From: an uncultured Phascolarctobacterium sp.
GTDB taxonomy: Bacteria; Bacillota; Negativicutes; Acidaminococcales; Acidaminococcaceae
Direction of reading: 5' to 3'
Assembly: GCA_905200645.1 (NCBI GenBank)
Contig: CAJKLD010000016.1
Location: 1-51,771, forward strand
DNA length: 51,771 nucleotides
The first letter of the stretch is position 1. Each line of letters starts with the position of its first letter. The notes under the pieces were generated by a model, which saw only the letters and a list, made by a program, of their open reading frames with translations, did not search any database and was not told the DNA's origin. This document shows positions 1 to 7,630 of the stretch, in pieces. A program made the translations under genes and the position numbers.

Positions 1-84
1 TATATTATTTTTTATTTTAGGAAGTAGAAAACCCCAAAATTAGTTAAAGAACCTAAATACTTTTGTGGATAAAATCGTAGTTGG

Positions 85-125
85 AGAAAAAAATATCTCC
101 ATGCTTAACCGCATGGAGATATTTT
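85..125 (-). terminator. Terminator of the tRNA operon
   Basis: A 15-bp perfect stem (90-104 with 111-125) with a 6-nt loop is followed, reading the minus strand, by a run of T at 85-90. It sits about 33 bp beyond the last tRNA of the minus-strand array. It could also work on the plus strand, but no plus-strand gene precedes it. Positions 1-84 hold nothing I recognise. Confidence 0.85.
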
Positions 126-157
126 AGACAGTTTTGGACAAACTGTAAACGAACGTT

Positions 158-246
158 TGGTGCCGCGGACCGGAATCGAACCGGTACGGGTATCACTACC
201 CGAGGGATTTTAAGTCCCTTGCGTCTGCCAGTTCCGCCACCGCGGC
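158..246 (-). tRNA. tRNA-Leu (anticodon UAA)
   Basis: Long-variable-arm tRNA. The acceptor stem GCCGCGG pairs with CCGCGGC, the discriminator is A, and CCA is encoded (158-160). The T-loop GGTTCGATTCC is present. The anticodon loop on the minus strand reads ACTTAAAAT, giving UAA. It is the last member of the five-tRNA operon. Confidence 0.95.
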
Positions 247-272
247 AGACAATCTAAAAAAGAAAATAAAAA

Positions 273-346
273 TGGAGGCGACACCCAGAATCGAACTGGG
301 GATAAAGGTTTTGCAGACCTCTGCCTTACCGCTTGGCTATGTCGCC
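273..346 (-). tRNA. tRNA-Cys (anticodon GCA)
   Basis: Cloverleaf with acceptor GGCGACA/TGTCGCC, discriminator T, encoded CCA, T-arm CAGTTCGATTCTG and anticodon loop CTGCAAA, which gives GCA. Fourth gene of the tRNA operon. Confidence 0.95.
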
Positions 347-352
347 TTTAAA

Positions 353-427
<75 letters not shown>

Positions 428-432
428 ATAAA

Positions 433-508
433 TGGTGCCTCAGCACAGAATCGAACTGTGGACACAAGGATTTTCAGTCCTTTGCTCTACCAACTGAGCT
501 ACCGAGGC
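433..508 (-). tRNA. tRNA-Phe (anticodon GAA)
   Basis: Acceptor GCCTCGG with TGAGGC (one mismatch or wobble at the inner end), encoded CCA, and anticodon loop ACTGAAAAT giving GAA. Second gene of the tRNA operon. Confidence 0.95.
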
Positions 509-512
509 AGAA

Positions 513-589
513 TGGCGACCCGGATGGGACTCGAACCCACGACCTCCGCCGTGACAGGGCGGCATTCTAACCAACTGAACCACCAGGCC
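513..589 (-). tRNA. tRNA-Asp (anticodon GUC)
   Basis: Acceptor GGCCTGG with CCGGGTC (wobble pairs), discriminator G and encoded CCA. The anticodon loop CCTGTCACG gives GUC. First gene of the tRNA operon, about 14 bp from the -10 box. Confidence 0.95.
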
Positions 590-602
590 AATCAACATTG
601 AT

Positions 603-631
603 ATTATAACCTAAAACCGTTTGCCTGTCAA
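603..631 (-). promoter_or_regulatory. Consensus sigma-70 promoter of the tRNA operon
   Basis: On the minus strand TTGACA (626-631) and TATAAT (603-608) are exactly 17 bp apart, a perfect match to the vegetative consensus. It lies just before tRNA-Asp and directly after the stop codon of the upstream gene, so the tRNA operon has its own strong promoter. Confidence 0.93.
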
Positions 632-635
632 TAGA

Positions 636-1331
636 TTATTTTATTTTTTCTAGCTCTGCCATTACTGGCCGTAAATGCAGCTGCATTAAATCAGCAAGCA
701 AAGCAAGTTTGCGATCGTCACACACAGAAGCAGGCACATCAAAAATATCCGTGGTCAACGGCAGATAACCCTGCTTTTTCTCAGCAAAAATTTCGTTGCG
801 AAAAATATTGTAAGAAAAATAAATTTGATTACCGTTTTTAAAATCTGTATAATCTAAAAAAATAAACGAACCGTTGATATATGCCAAAGGATTATCCGGA
901 GTAATAAAAAGCTCGTAATTGCCTATTTGTTTAGGAAGCGAACGCCAATAGTCCCATTGAGGAAAATTCAGTCCGGCAGCCTCAAAATCCATAGTATGAA
1001 GCTGCTGCCGATCCATATCCAGTAAAATATCCGGCAGATGCTCTAAAAGCATATCGGCAAATTTATCACGTTCACGGCAAAAATAACGCTCATCACGAAA
1101 ATTATGCAGGCCAACCGTTTTTACAGGAACATAATCAAAAGTTTCGGAAGTATAGGTAATATCTAAACGGCAGTGAACAGCATCGTTGACATAAGCCGCA
1201 ATATTCAATATCTGACCTTTAATCCCTGTTCCCGCAACCAGCTTGAAACCGTTAATTTCCGCAGGCAGATTTACCAACAAATCCCATTCCTTTAAGCCTG
1301 CTTCAATTTCTGTAATGCTTGGTTGTCCCAC
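636..1331 (-). CDS. Hypothetical protein, unrecognised family
   Basis: About 231 aa. I do not recognise a family. No signal peptide or membrane segment is visible, and the protein is acidic and aromatic-rich (for example NFPQWDYWRSLPKQIGNY near the middle), as expected of a soluble globular protein. The start is chosen at the second of two in-frame GTG codons (1331), because GAGG lies 8 nt upstream of it, whereas the first GTG (1340) overlaps that Shine-Dalgarno sequence. The tRNA promoter begins directly after its stop and no hairpin terminator is seen. It lies downstream of xpt and the permease remnant, so it may be read from the same transcript. Function unknown. Confidence 0.75.
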   Translation of the reverse strand: MGQPSITEIEAGLKEWDLLVNLPAEINGFKLVAGTGIKGQILNIAAYVNDAVHCRLDITYTSETFDYVPVKTVGLHNFRDERYFCRERDKFADMLLEHLPDILLDMDRQQLHTMDFEAAGLNFPQWDYWRSLPKQIGNYELFITPDNPLAYINGSFIFLDYTDFKNGNQIYFSYNIFRNEIFAEKKQGYLPLTTDIFDVPASVCDDRKLALLADLMQLHLRPVMAELEKIK

Positions 1332-1391
1332 TCTTGTCACCTCAATTTATAATACATCAATTATTTTCATTTGCAACGCTTCTTTTTCAGC

Positions 1392-1506
1392 TTATGCTTC
1401 TTGCTTATCCCGGGGCAGAATAAGATTCAGCACCATCGCCATAATAAATACTACGGCAACGCAGTTTTCTGCAAAAACATTTTTACCGGTTGACTACTTT
1501 CGTCAT
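1392..1506 (-). pseudogene. Remnant of a purine (xanthine/uracil-type) permease, C-terminus only
   Basis: Directly after xpt the minus strand carries an ATG (1504-1506) that reads 7 codons to a stop. In a different frame a tail follows, VFAENCVAVVFIMAMVLN then LILPRDKQEA, ending at 1392. This tail resembles the last transmembrane helix and end of nucleobase:cation symporter-2 (PbuX/UraA) proteins, which often close with a hydrophobic helix and a LNLILP-like motif. In many Firmicutes pbuX follows xpt in one operon. I infer that an xpt-pbuX operon lost almost all of pbuX by internal deletion. The match is from memory of the family, not from a search. Confidence 0.55.
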
Positions 1507-1511
1507 AATTT

Positions 1512-2093
1512 TTAAGCCTCACGGAAACGAATTGTTCTGGTTGCAGCGTCCATTTCATCAATAATTGCTAAAGAATGAAGATTTACGCCCATGGAACGCA
1601 GCTTGTCGCCGCCACCCTGAAAGCCTTTTTCAATAGCCACGCCAATTCCCTCAACAACGCCGCCGGACTGCCGCACGATATCCATCAAGCCCTCAAGAGC
1701 GCAGCCGTTTGCCAAAAAATCGTCGATAATCAAAACATGGTCGCCCTTATTCAAATATTTTTTAGAAACAACTACGTCGTTGGTTTTGCTATGGGTATAA
1801 GAATAAATTTGAGTAAAATAAACGTCCTTATCCATATTGCTGCCGCTGGATTTTTTAGCAAATACTACGGGCACACCAAAAAACATGGCGGCTATACAAG
1901 CAATGCCAATGCCGGAAGCTTCAATCGTAAGAATTTTGTTGATGGGACAATCGGCAAACTGACGCTGCATCTCCTTACCCAGCTCGGCAATAAAAGGCAC
2001 GTCAATTTGGTGATTCAAAAAGCTGTCAACCTTGAGCACGTTACCACTTTTGATTACGCCGTCTTTAAGAATTTTTTCTTCCAATAAATGCAT
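1512..2093 (-). CDS. xpt: Xanthine phosphoribosyltransferase
   Basis: 193 aa, the usual length for Xpt. It salvages xanthine to XMP with PRPP in the cytoplasm. The type I PRTase motif VLIIDDFLANGCALEGL (about residues 120-136) holds the acidic pair that binds PRPP, and the N-terminus MHLLEEKILKDGVI is typical of the family. The start at 2093 is set by GGAGG 7 nt upstream; the longer frame (from 2114) includes that Shine-Dalgarno sequence. A -10-like TAGAAT with an upstream TG lies near 2131-2140. I see no purine riboswitch in the leader. The permease normally partnered with it survives only as a fragment downstream. Confidence 0.93.
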   Translation of the reverse strand: MHLLEEKILKDGVIKSGNVLKVDSFLNHQIDVPFIAELGKEMQRQFADCPINKILTIEASGIGIACIAAMFFGVPVVFAKKSSGSNMDKDVYFTQIYSYTHSKTNDVVVSKKYLNKGDHVLIIDDFLANGCALEGLMDIVRQSGGVVEGIGVAIEKGFQGGGDKLRSMGVNLHSLAIIDEMDAATRTIRFREA

Positions 2094-2186
2094 ACAAATT
2101 CCTCCGCTTTCCAAATTTTACGCTTAAATGATAAGCTTTATTCTATCACAAGCCGCCTGCTCGGTAAAGAAAAATCTGCTGATCGC

Positions 2187-3620
2187 CTACTCCCCTTGCT
2201 TCAGCTCGGCAAATTTTGCAGCCATCGTCGGATTATTTCTCGTCAAACGCTTAATCGATAAGTCCTCTGCCTTATTATTAGCCAAACGCAAATTATTTTC
2301 GGAGGACAGCAGCGCTTCCTTAGTTTTTTGCAAATGCTCGATAGTTTTGTCGATTTCTTCAATAGCCTTTTTAAATTTTTCGCTGGCCAAGCGATAATTG
2401 CGGCCAAATTTTTCTTTAAACTCGTTCATATCGGCTTCAAAATGCGAAATATCTATATTTTGATTTTTAATAGCCGTCAATTCCTTTTTATATGTTAACG
2501 AATTCATGGCCGCGTTGCGCAGCAAGGTGATAATGGGAATAAAAAATTGCGGTCTGATAACATACATTTTGGGATAACGATAGGAAACGTCCACTATGCC
2601 GGAATTATACAGCTCGCTGTCCGCCTCCAGCAAGGATACCAGCACGGCGTATTCGCAATTTTTCTCCTTGCGGTCCTTATCCAATTCCTTAAAAAAATCC
2701 TCATTTTTATGCTTGGTAGCCGTTTGATCCGCTTCGTTTTTCATCTCAAACATAATGGAAATATATTCTAAGCCATCGTCATAATCGCGAAAAATAAAAT
2801 CGCCCTTGCTGCCGCTTCTGGCGTCATTATCCTTTTCAAAATAGGCATTGGCAAAAGCAGTAGGACGCAGTCTGTTAAACTCGGTGCTGCAATGCTGCTC
2901 CAAGCTCTCGCCTATCATTTTCGTAGACTGGCGCGCCTTAAAATCCTTGTAATAAGCTATTTGCTCGTCCTTACTTTTAAGCTTGTTTTCGTAGCCTTCA
3001 ATAAGACTTTTTTCTTTCACAAGATATTCCTTTTCCGAGGCCTTGATATCGCCTTCTAATTTAGTGATGTGAATATCTTTTTCGGTAAGCTGCGCGTCCT
3101 TTGCCACAACGGCTTTTTTGACAGCCAGCTCCAGCTGCTGCTGATTAGCGTTTAGCTGCGCCCGTAAGGCTATAATTTCGTTATCCTTTTTAGCAATGGC
3201 TTCGCCAATAGCCAAAAGATTTTCTTTTTCCTTAGCGTCAATTTTAGCGTTGAGCGCCACAATTTGTTTATCCTTTTCGGCAACGGCATCTTTGACAGCC
3301 ATTGCCTGTTCGTTTTTATTAGCTTCTATTCGAGCGTTTAATTTTGCAATTTCTTCCTTGCCCTTAGCGACAACATCCTTAAATTTTATTTGCCAATTAG
3401 CAATTTCATTATCTTTCTGATGCAAGCTTTCCTTTAAATTTTTTTCTGCTTCTACCTTAGCCAGACTGACAGCATTATTTTGAGCGATTTTTAGCTGCGC
3501 TTCCCGCTCCTGAAGCTCTTTATTAAATTCCTTATCACGTACTTGCTTTACAATAGCAGCATATCCGGCCTCGTCAACCTGAAAAACCTCTCCGCATTTG
3601 GGGCATTTAATATTTTGCAT
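2187..3620 (-). CDS. DUF2130 family protein with zinc ribbon and coiled coil
   Basis: About 477 aa. It starts with a short zinc-ribbon-like motif (CPKCGEVF, residues 6-13), followed by about 230 residues of charged coiled coil and then a DUF2130 domain. The latter contains DFIFRDYDDG, IMFEMKNE and the conserved stretch NCEYAVLVSLLEADSELY. The spaced D and E-x-K residues suggest a PD-(D/E)XK-like nuclease fold, which is an inference. The start at 3620 is set by GGAG 8 nt upstream; the longer frame (3665) has none. The coiled coil contains 29-residue tandem units. A copy of the dispersed hairpin element (3683-3745) lies 63 bp upstream and may supply the promoter. Confidence 0.8.
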   Translation of the reverse strand: MQNIKCPKCGEVFQVDEAGYAAIVKQVRDKEFNKELQEREAQLKIAQNNAVSLAKVEAEKNLKESLHQKDNEIANWQIKFKDVVAKGKEEIAKLNARIEANKNEQAMAVKDAVAEKDKQIVALNAKIDAKEKENLLAIGEAIAKKDNEIIALRAQLNANQQQLELAVKKAVVAKDAQLTEKDIHITKLEGDIKASEKEYLVKEKSLIEGYENKLKSKDEQIAYYKDFKARQSTKMIGESLEQHCSTEFNRLRPTAFANAYFEKDNDARSGSKGDFIFRDYDDGLEYISIMFEMKNEADQTATKHKNEDFFKELDKDRKEKNCEYAVLVSLLEADSELYNSGIVDVSYRYPKMYVIRPQFFIPIITLLRNAAMNSLTYKKELTAIKNQNIDISHFEADMNEFKEKFGRNYRLASEKFKKAIEEIDKTIEHLQKTKEALLSSENNLRLANNKAEDLSIKRLTRNNPTMAAKFAELKQGE

Positions 3621-3682
3621 CTTAACAACTCCTTTGTAGCAAACTAAAGAATTTTTTTCTTTCACAAAATTTATCTTTCAAT

Positions 3683-3745
3683 ATTATACCACAAGGGTAC
3701 TAAGCTTTGCATTCGCTTTCGCTCTGCAATCGCTAAGTATTCACA
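3683..3745 (-). repeat. Dispersed hairpin/promoter element, copy A
   Basis: Shortest of three related copies in the window. Read on the minus strand it has a stem (ACTTAGC/GCTTAGT, then TTGCA/TGCAA) at 3699-3738 with a GCGAAAGC-type apical part, followed by CCCTTGTGGTATAAT. The last bases form an extended -10 (TGGTATAAT, 3683-3691) 63 bp before the DUF2130 start codon. Relative to copies B and C, about 9-10 bp are missing between stem and -10, and the upstream TGATATAAT is absent. Confidence 0.75.
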
Positions 3746-3754
3746 TGTTACTAC

Positions 3755-3790
3755 AAAAAAATAAATCCCTCCGCCAAAAATGACGGAGGG
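3755..3790 (-). terminator. Terminator after pduO
   Basis: Stem CCCTCCG (3767-3773) / CGGAGGG (3784-3790), followed on the minus strand by a T-rich tract (3754-3765). It begins 15 bp beyond the pduO stop codon. Confidence 0.85.
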
Positions 3791-3804
3791 CTACAGGTCT
3801 TATT

Positions 3805-4317
3805 TTATTTCACTTCGGTTTCTACGCGGGCTAAAATAAAGCACAAGTCAGACAGTCGGTTCAGGCAAATAAGAACCTGCGGATTAACAGGCTCAGTTTC
3901 AGCTAAACGCAACAGACAACGCTCTGCTCGACGGGTAGTAGTGCGGGCAATATCCAGCGCAGCAGCGCCAACAGTATCGCCGGGAATTATAAAATGACCC
4001 AAGGGCTGTAGCATTGCGTCAAACTTATCAATAGTGCTTTCAAACATTTTAACGTGCTCTTCCTTAATATAAGGCTCGGGAAGATTTAAGCTGGCAACAT
4101 CAGCCATCACGCCCATGAGCAGCTTTTGTACGTTAAAAATAGTTTCCTTAACATCCTCGCGAGTTACCTGCGCGCGCGCCAGTCCCAAAGCAGAAGTAAT
4201 TTCATCCACAGTGCCGTAAGCTTCTACGCGCAGAGATTGTTTAGACACACGCTCGCCGGTATACAGGCCGGTAGTACCTTTATCGCCGGTACGGGTGTAA
4301 ACAGCAGCTTTTTTCAT
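3805..4317 (-). CDS. pduO: PduO-type cob(I)alamin adenosyltransferase
   Basis: 170 aa. It transfers the adenosyl group of ATP to cob(I)alamin to make adenosylcobalamin. The N-terminal YTRTGDKGTTGLYTGERV is the ATP-binding signature, and the C-terminal half has the conserved RTTTRRAERCLLRL and LNRLSDLCFILAR helices of the trimeric family. It stands alone between ndk and the DUF2130 gene with its own terminator, not in a cobalamin operon. In an organism using methylmalonyl-CoA mutase or a diol dehydratase this enzyme would supply the cofactor. Which of these applies cannot be read here. Confidence 0.93.
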   Translation of the reverse strand: MKKAAVYTRTGDKGTTGLYTGERVSKQSLRVEAYGTVDEITSALGLARAQVTREDVKETIFNVQKLLMGVMADVASLNLPEPYIKEEHVKMFESTIDKFDAMLQPLGHFIIPGDTVGAAALDIARTTTRRAERCLLRLAETEPVNPQVLICLNRLSDLCFILARVETEVK

Positions 4318-4360
4318 TCTGCACCATCCTTTCTATAATGGACGTGAGAGTGTCGTTAAA

Positions 4361-4376
4361 GGCTGACGAGTCAGCC
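4361..4376 (-). terminator. Small hairpin after ndk, possible terminator
   Basis: GGCTGA/TCAGCC stem with a 4-nt loop, 24 bp beyond the ndk stop. On the minus strand it is followed only by TTTAAC, so it is a weak terminator candidate. Confidence 0.45.
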
Positions 4377-4399
4377 CTAAGCAAGCTTTTTAGTTAATC

Positions 4400-4819
4400 T
4401 TAGTAGATTTCTTCAGGAGCAAAGAAGTTAGCAATTTCACGAGCAGCAGCTTCCGGGCTGTCGGAACCGTGCACAATGTTTTCACCGATGCTCAAAGCAA
4501 AGTCGCCACGGATAGAACCGGGAACGGCTTCCAAAGGATTGGTAGCGCCGTTTAATTGTCGAACAGCTTTAATAGCGTTTTCGCCGCGGATTACTGCGCA
4601 AACAAGCGGAGAACCGGTGATGAAGTCGACCAATTCACCAAAGAAAGGTTTGCCTTCATGTTCTGCATAGTGAAATTTAGCCTGAGCTTCAGAAACCTTA
4701 ACTAATTTCAGAGCTGCAACTTGCAGGCCTTTGTGTTCAAAACGAGCGATAATGTCGCCAATCAGGTTTTTCTTTACGCCGTCGGGTTTTACTAATACTA
4801 AAGTTTGTTCAATAGCCAT
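4400..4819 (-). CDS. ndk: Nucleoside diphosphate kinase
   Basis: 139 aa, standard length. It exchanges gamma-phosphates between NTPs and NDPs through a phosphohistidine. The N-terminal LVLVKPDGVKKNLIG and the active-site segment NIVHGSDSPEAAAREI (catalytic His near residue 115) are diagnostic. Start ATG with GGAGAG about 7 nt upstream. A promoter candidate lies about 90 bp upstream, and the gene is probably monocistronic. Confidence 0.97.
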   Translation of the reverse strand: MAIEQTLVLVKPDGVKKNLIGDIIARFEHKGLQVAALKLVKVSEAQAKFHYAEHEGKPFFGELVDFITGSPLVCAVIRGENAIKAVRQLNGATNPLEAVPGSIRGDFALSIGENIVHGSDSPEAAAREIANFFAPEEIY

Positions 4820-4909
4820 TGGAATCTCTCCTTATTTTTATAAAAATTTTTATCTAACAGACTGATTGGCGAACGCCCCTCAATCATATTAAGCAAAAGC
4901 TTCTCTACT

Positions 4910-4938
4910 ATTTTACTTGAAATATATTTTTTAGACAA
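4910..4938 (-). promoter_or_regulatory. Promoter of ndk
   Basis: TTGTCT (4933-4938) and TAAAAT (4910-4915) on the minus strand are 17 bp apart. The resulting leader of about 85 nt includes a small possible hairpin at 4863-4884 (GATT..GGCG / CGCC..AATC). Confidence 0.65.
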
Positions 4939-4955
4939 GTAACAGATAAAGTTTT

Positions 4956-5795
4956 TTATTTATACATAGCCAGAGCCTGCTCGCGCAGTAAACGCACGCG
5001 TTCTTCCGTAGGCGGATGGGTACTGAATAATTGTTTCATGTTGACGCCGGAAAACGGATTGATAATAAACATGTGGGCAGTTGCTTCCGTAGCGCCGGGC
5101 ATTACGCGGCGCTTGGCAAAAGCTTCAATTTTCAGCAGCGCGCTTGCCAAAGCGTTAGGGTCGCCGCACAGCTCACCGCCGGATTTATCAGCCATATACT
5201 CACGGGAGCGGGATACCGCCATTTGAATCATCGCCGCAGCTAAAGGAGCCAGCAGCATTACCAAAACAGCAGCAATAGGATTGCGGCTTTCGCCGTTTTC
5301 ATCACGGCCGCCGCCCAAAAACATGCCCCACTGGGCAATAGTAGAAATTGCACCTGCCATAGAAGCGGCAACTGTACTGATTAAAATATCGCGGTGCTTA
5401 ACATGGCTCAACTCATGCCCTAAAACTCCAGCCAATTCGTCCTCGTCCAAAATATCTGCCAGCGCAGTATTTACGGCAACCGCAGCATGCTCTGGATCGC
5501 GGCCGGTAGCAAAAGCATTAGGAATAGGACTATCAATAATATAAACCTTAGGCATGGGCAGCTGCGCTTTTTTTGCCAAACGCTCTACAATACCGTAAAG
5601 CCTTGGCGCACTGTTTCTGTCCACTTGTTTGGCGTTGTAATGTGCCAAAACCATTTTATCACTGTTCCAGTAGGTGAAAAAGTTCATAACCACGCCGATT
5701 ACCAGCATAACGGTCATGCCCTGCAACCCACCAAAGAAATCACCGATGACCATTAAAAGCAAAGTCATCAGTGTCATTAGCATAGCTGTTTTCAT
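4956..5795 (-). CDS. htpX: Zinc metalloprotease HtpX
   Basis: 279 aa, typical of HtpX. Membrane-bound M48-family protease for quality control of membrane proteins. Two N-terminal hydrophobic segments (about residues 1-40) precede the zinc-binding HELSH (about residues 127-131). Two further hydrophobic stretches follow (around 140-160 and 175-195), and then the third zinc ligand region SREYMADKSGGEL. The C-terminal FSTHPPTEERVRLL is the usual end of the family. Start ATG with GAGGAGG upstream. It has its own promoter just upstream, overlapping the end of the SRPBCC gene. Confidence 0.96.
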   Translation of the reverse strand: MKTAMLMTLMTLLLMVIGDFFGGLQGMTVMLVIGVVMNFFTYWNSDKMVLAHYNAKQVDRNSAPRLYGIVERLAKKAQLPMPKVYIIDSPIPNAFATGRDPEHAAVAVNTALADILDEDELAGVLGHELSHVKHRDILISTVAASMAGAISTIAQWGMFLGGGRDENGESRNPIAAVLVMLLAPLAAAMIQMAVSRSREYMADKSGGELCGDPNALASALLKIEAFAKRRVMPGATEATAHMFIINPFSGVNMKQLFSTHPPTEERVRLLREQALAMYK

Positions 5796-5852
5796 TAAAC
5801 TAAATCCTCCTCAAAACAAATACAACATTTTAGTGTATCACATACTACTTTT

Positions 5853-5881
5853 ATTATAGCAAGAGTTGCTTTATTTTTCAA
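5853..5881 (-). promoter_or_regulatory. Promoter of htpX
   Basis: TTGAAA (5876-5881) and TATAAT (5853-5858) on the minus strand, 17 bp apart. The -35 box overlaps the last codons of the upstream SRPBCC gene, so htpX can be transcribed independently. Confidence 0.8.
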
Positions 5882-6305
5882 TTTGCTCTTTGATAGATGT
5901 CAACATATTTTCACTGTTTTCACGAATTTTTTTCTTTAAAATAGGATTGAGCAGACCGGCAATCATGGGAATACCAAATTCAAAATCTACAGCCAGTGTT
6001 ACTTCGCAGCCGTCTTCTTGAGGAACAATATTCCATGCGCCCTCCATTTTTTTCAAATCGCCCTCGGTCTGCGCGTAAGTAATCTTTTTTTCTTCGGGAT
6101 AAAAAATATCGCGTTCCGTCCAAATAATTTTACGTCCGTCAACATTGCTTACCCAGTGGGAAATAGTATAATTTTCACCGCGTTCCAAAATTTCTACGCT
6201 GACTAAATCCTTCATAAAATTAGGATAAGCAGCCATATCCTTTACAATATCATAAACTTTTTGCGGTTCAGCTTTAATTACAGCTTTGGTTTCTACATAC
6301 GGCAT
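5871..6305 (-). CDS. SRPBCC (START/Bet v1-like) family protein
   Basis: 144 aa. The pattern (VETKAVIKAEPQKVYDIVKDMAAYPNFM at the start, YTISHWVSN and KITYAQTEGDLKKMEGAWNI in the middle, a hydrophobic glycine-rich helix LLNPILKKKI near the end) is that of the polyketide cyclase / coenzyme Q-binding COQ10-like branch of SRPBCC proteins. These bind hydrophobic ligands in a deep pocket; the ligand here is unknown. It starts 19 bp after the aminotransferase stop, with a clear GAGGAG, so the two genes are probably co-transcribed. Confidence 0.8.
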   Translation of the reverse strand: MPYVETKAVIKAEPQKVYDIVKDMAAYPNFMKDLVSVEILERGENYTISHWVSNVDGRKIIWTERDIFYPEEKKITYAQTEGDLKKMEGAWNIVPQEDGCEVTLAVDFEFGIPMIAGLLNPILKKKIRENSENMLTSIKEQIEK

Positions 6306-6324
6306 AATTTTTCTCCTCGCATAA

Positions 6325-7566
6325 TTATAAATCTTCGATTACATCGGCAGTTTGCTTAACGGCATCGCGGAACTCCTCCAGCACATGGTCAATAACCTCT
6401 TTGGGCATAATCAGCGGCGGTTCCATGCGGATTACCTTAGGATTGTTTAAGGTGTAAGCAACAATAATATGCTTCATAATCATTAGGCTCATAAGCATAC
6501 CGCCCGCGCCTTCTTTAGTCAGTTCAATACCCAGCATCATACCACGACCGCGCACCTCGGCAATAACGCTCGGAAATTCTGCGGCAATTTTTTCCAACCC
6601 GGCTTTTAAGTAAGCTCCTGCTTCTTTGCCGCGACGCAATAAATCTTCTTCTTTAATTGCTTTAATGGCAGCTACGCCGGCAGCGCAAGCCAGCTGGTTG
6701 CCGCCAAAAGTAGACGTATGCAGAAACGGCGCTTCAATCAATCCCTGCCAAGCGCGCGGCGTACCGATAATCGCTCCGATTGGCATCACGCCGCCGCCCA
6801 AGGCTTTAGCGCACGCCATCATATCAGGCTCCACGCCTTCATCATTCACGCCGAACCAAGCGCCGGTGCGGCCAATACCGGTCTGCACCTCGTCGGCTAT
6901 CAACAGCGCGCCCTTAGCTTCGCAAATTTCTTTAGCTCTGCGCAGATAACCTGCCGGAGGAATAACAATACCGCCCTCGCCTTGGATTGGCTCTAAAATT
7001 ACCGCAGCAGTATCTTTATCCACAGCCGCTGCCAAAGCGTCTGCGTCGCCAAACTCAACATGCGTAAAACCGTTTAACAGCGGTTTAAAAGGCTCTCGAT
7101 ATAATTCGCGGCCGGTTGCCGTTAAGCTGCCAAAGGTTTTGCCGTGAAAAGCATTTTTTGCTGCTACAAATTTGGCGCGTTTAGTTGCCAGGCGCGCAAT
7201 TTTCAAGCATCCCTCAACAGCTTCGGTACCGCTGTTGACAAAAAAGCTGTATTGTAAAGCTCCGGGAGTAATTTCAGCCAAAGCTTCGGCTAAATCTGCC
7301 ATAGGGCGATTAAACAAAACTTTGCCGCACATAGGCATGGCATGCAGTTCCTTTTCCACAGCCTCTACAACTTTAGGATGACGGTGTCCCAAAGCAAACA
7401 TACCGTAGCCGCCTAAGCAGTCAATAAACTGCTGACCCTCGCTGTCCGTAATCGTCCAGCCTTCGGCGCTGGCTTCAATGCTGCCCAGACCCATAAAGCG
7501 GAATAGTTTGGCTTGCGCCGGATTGACATACTTTTCATATTTAGCGATTGTTTCTTCTACATACAT
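6325..7566 (-). CDS. Class III PLP aminotransferase (putrescine/acetylornithine type)
   Basis: 413 aa. Fold-type I PLP enzyme. NSGTEAVEGCLKIARLAT binds the PLP phosphate, LIADEVQTGIGRTGAWF holds the Asp that pairs with the pyridine nitrogen, and the catalytic lysine is in MACAKALGGGVMPIGA (about residue 260). The N-terminal extension (YEKYVNPAQAKLFRFMG) and the LLMSLMIMKHIIVAYTLNNPKVIRMEPPL region are more like putrescine aminotransferase (PatA/YgjG) than biosynthetic ArgD. Substrate is uncertain: omega-amines, ornithine derivatives or 4-aminobutyrate are possible. A copy of the dispersed hairpin element ends 65 bp before the ATG and offers an extended -10. Confidence 0.85.
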   Translation of the reverse strand: MYVEETIAKYEKYVNPAQAKLFRFMGLGSIEASAEGWTITDSEGQQFIDCLGGYGMFALGHRHPKVVEAVEKELHAMPMCGKVLFNRPMADLAEALAEITPGALQYSFFVNSGTEAVEGCLKIARLATKRAKFVAAKNAFHGKTFGSLTATGRELYREPFKPLLNGFTHVEFGDADALAAAVDKDTAAVILEPIQGEGGIVIPPAGYLRRAKEICEAKGALLIADEVQTGIGRTGAWFGVNDEGVEPDMMACAKALGGGVMPIGAIIGTPRAWQGLIEAPFLHTSTFGGNQLACAAGVAAIKAIKEEDLLRRGKEAGAYLKAGLEKIAAEFPSVIAEVRGRGMMLGIELTKEGAGGMLMSLMIMKHIIVAYTLNNPKVIRMEPPLIMPKEVIDHVLEEFRDAVKQTADVIEDL

Positions 7567-7630
7567 TTTCTATTACCTCGTAATTATATAATTTAGGCTT
7601 TGTGCCTTTCGTTGCTGCATAACCTTATAT

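Noticed and set aside
2094..2186. Purine riboswitch before xpt
   Set aside because: The leader is short and lacks the conserved three-way junction sequences of the purine aptamer.
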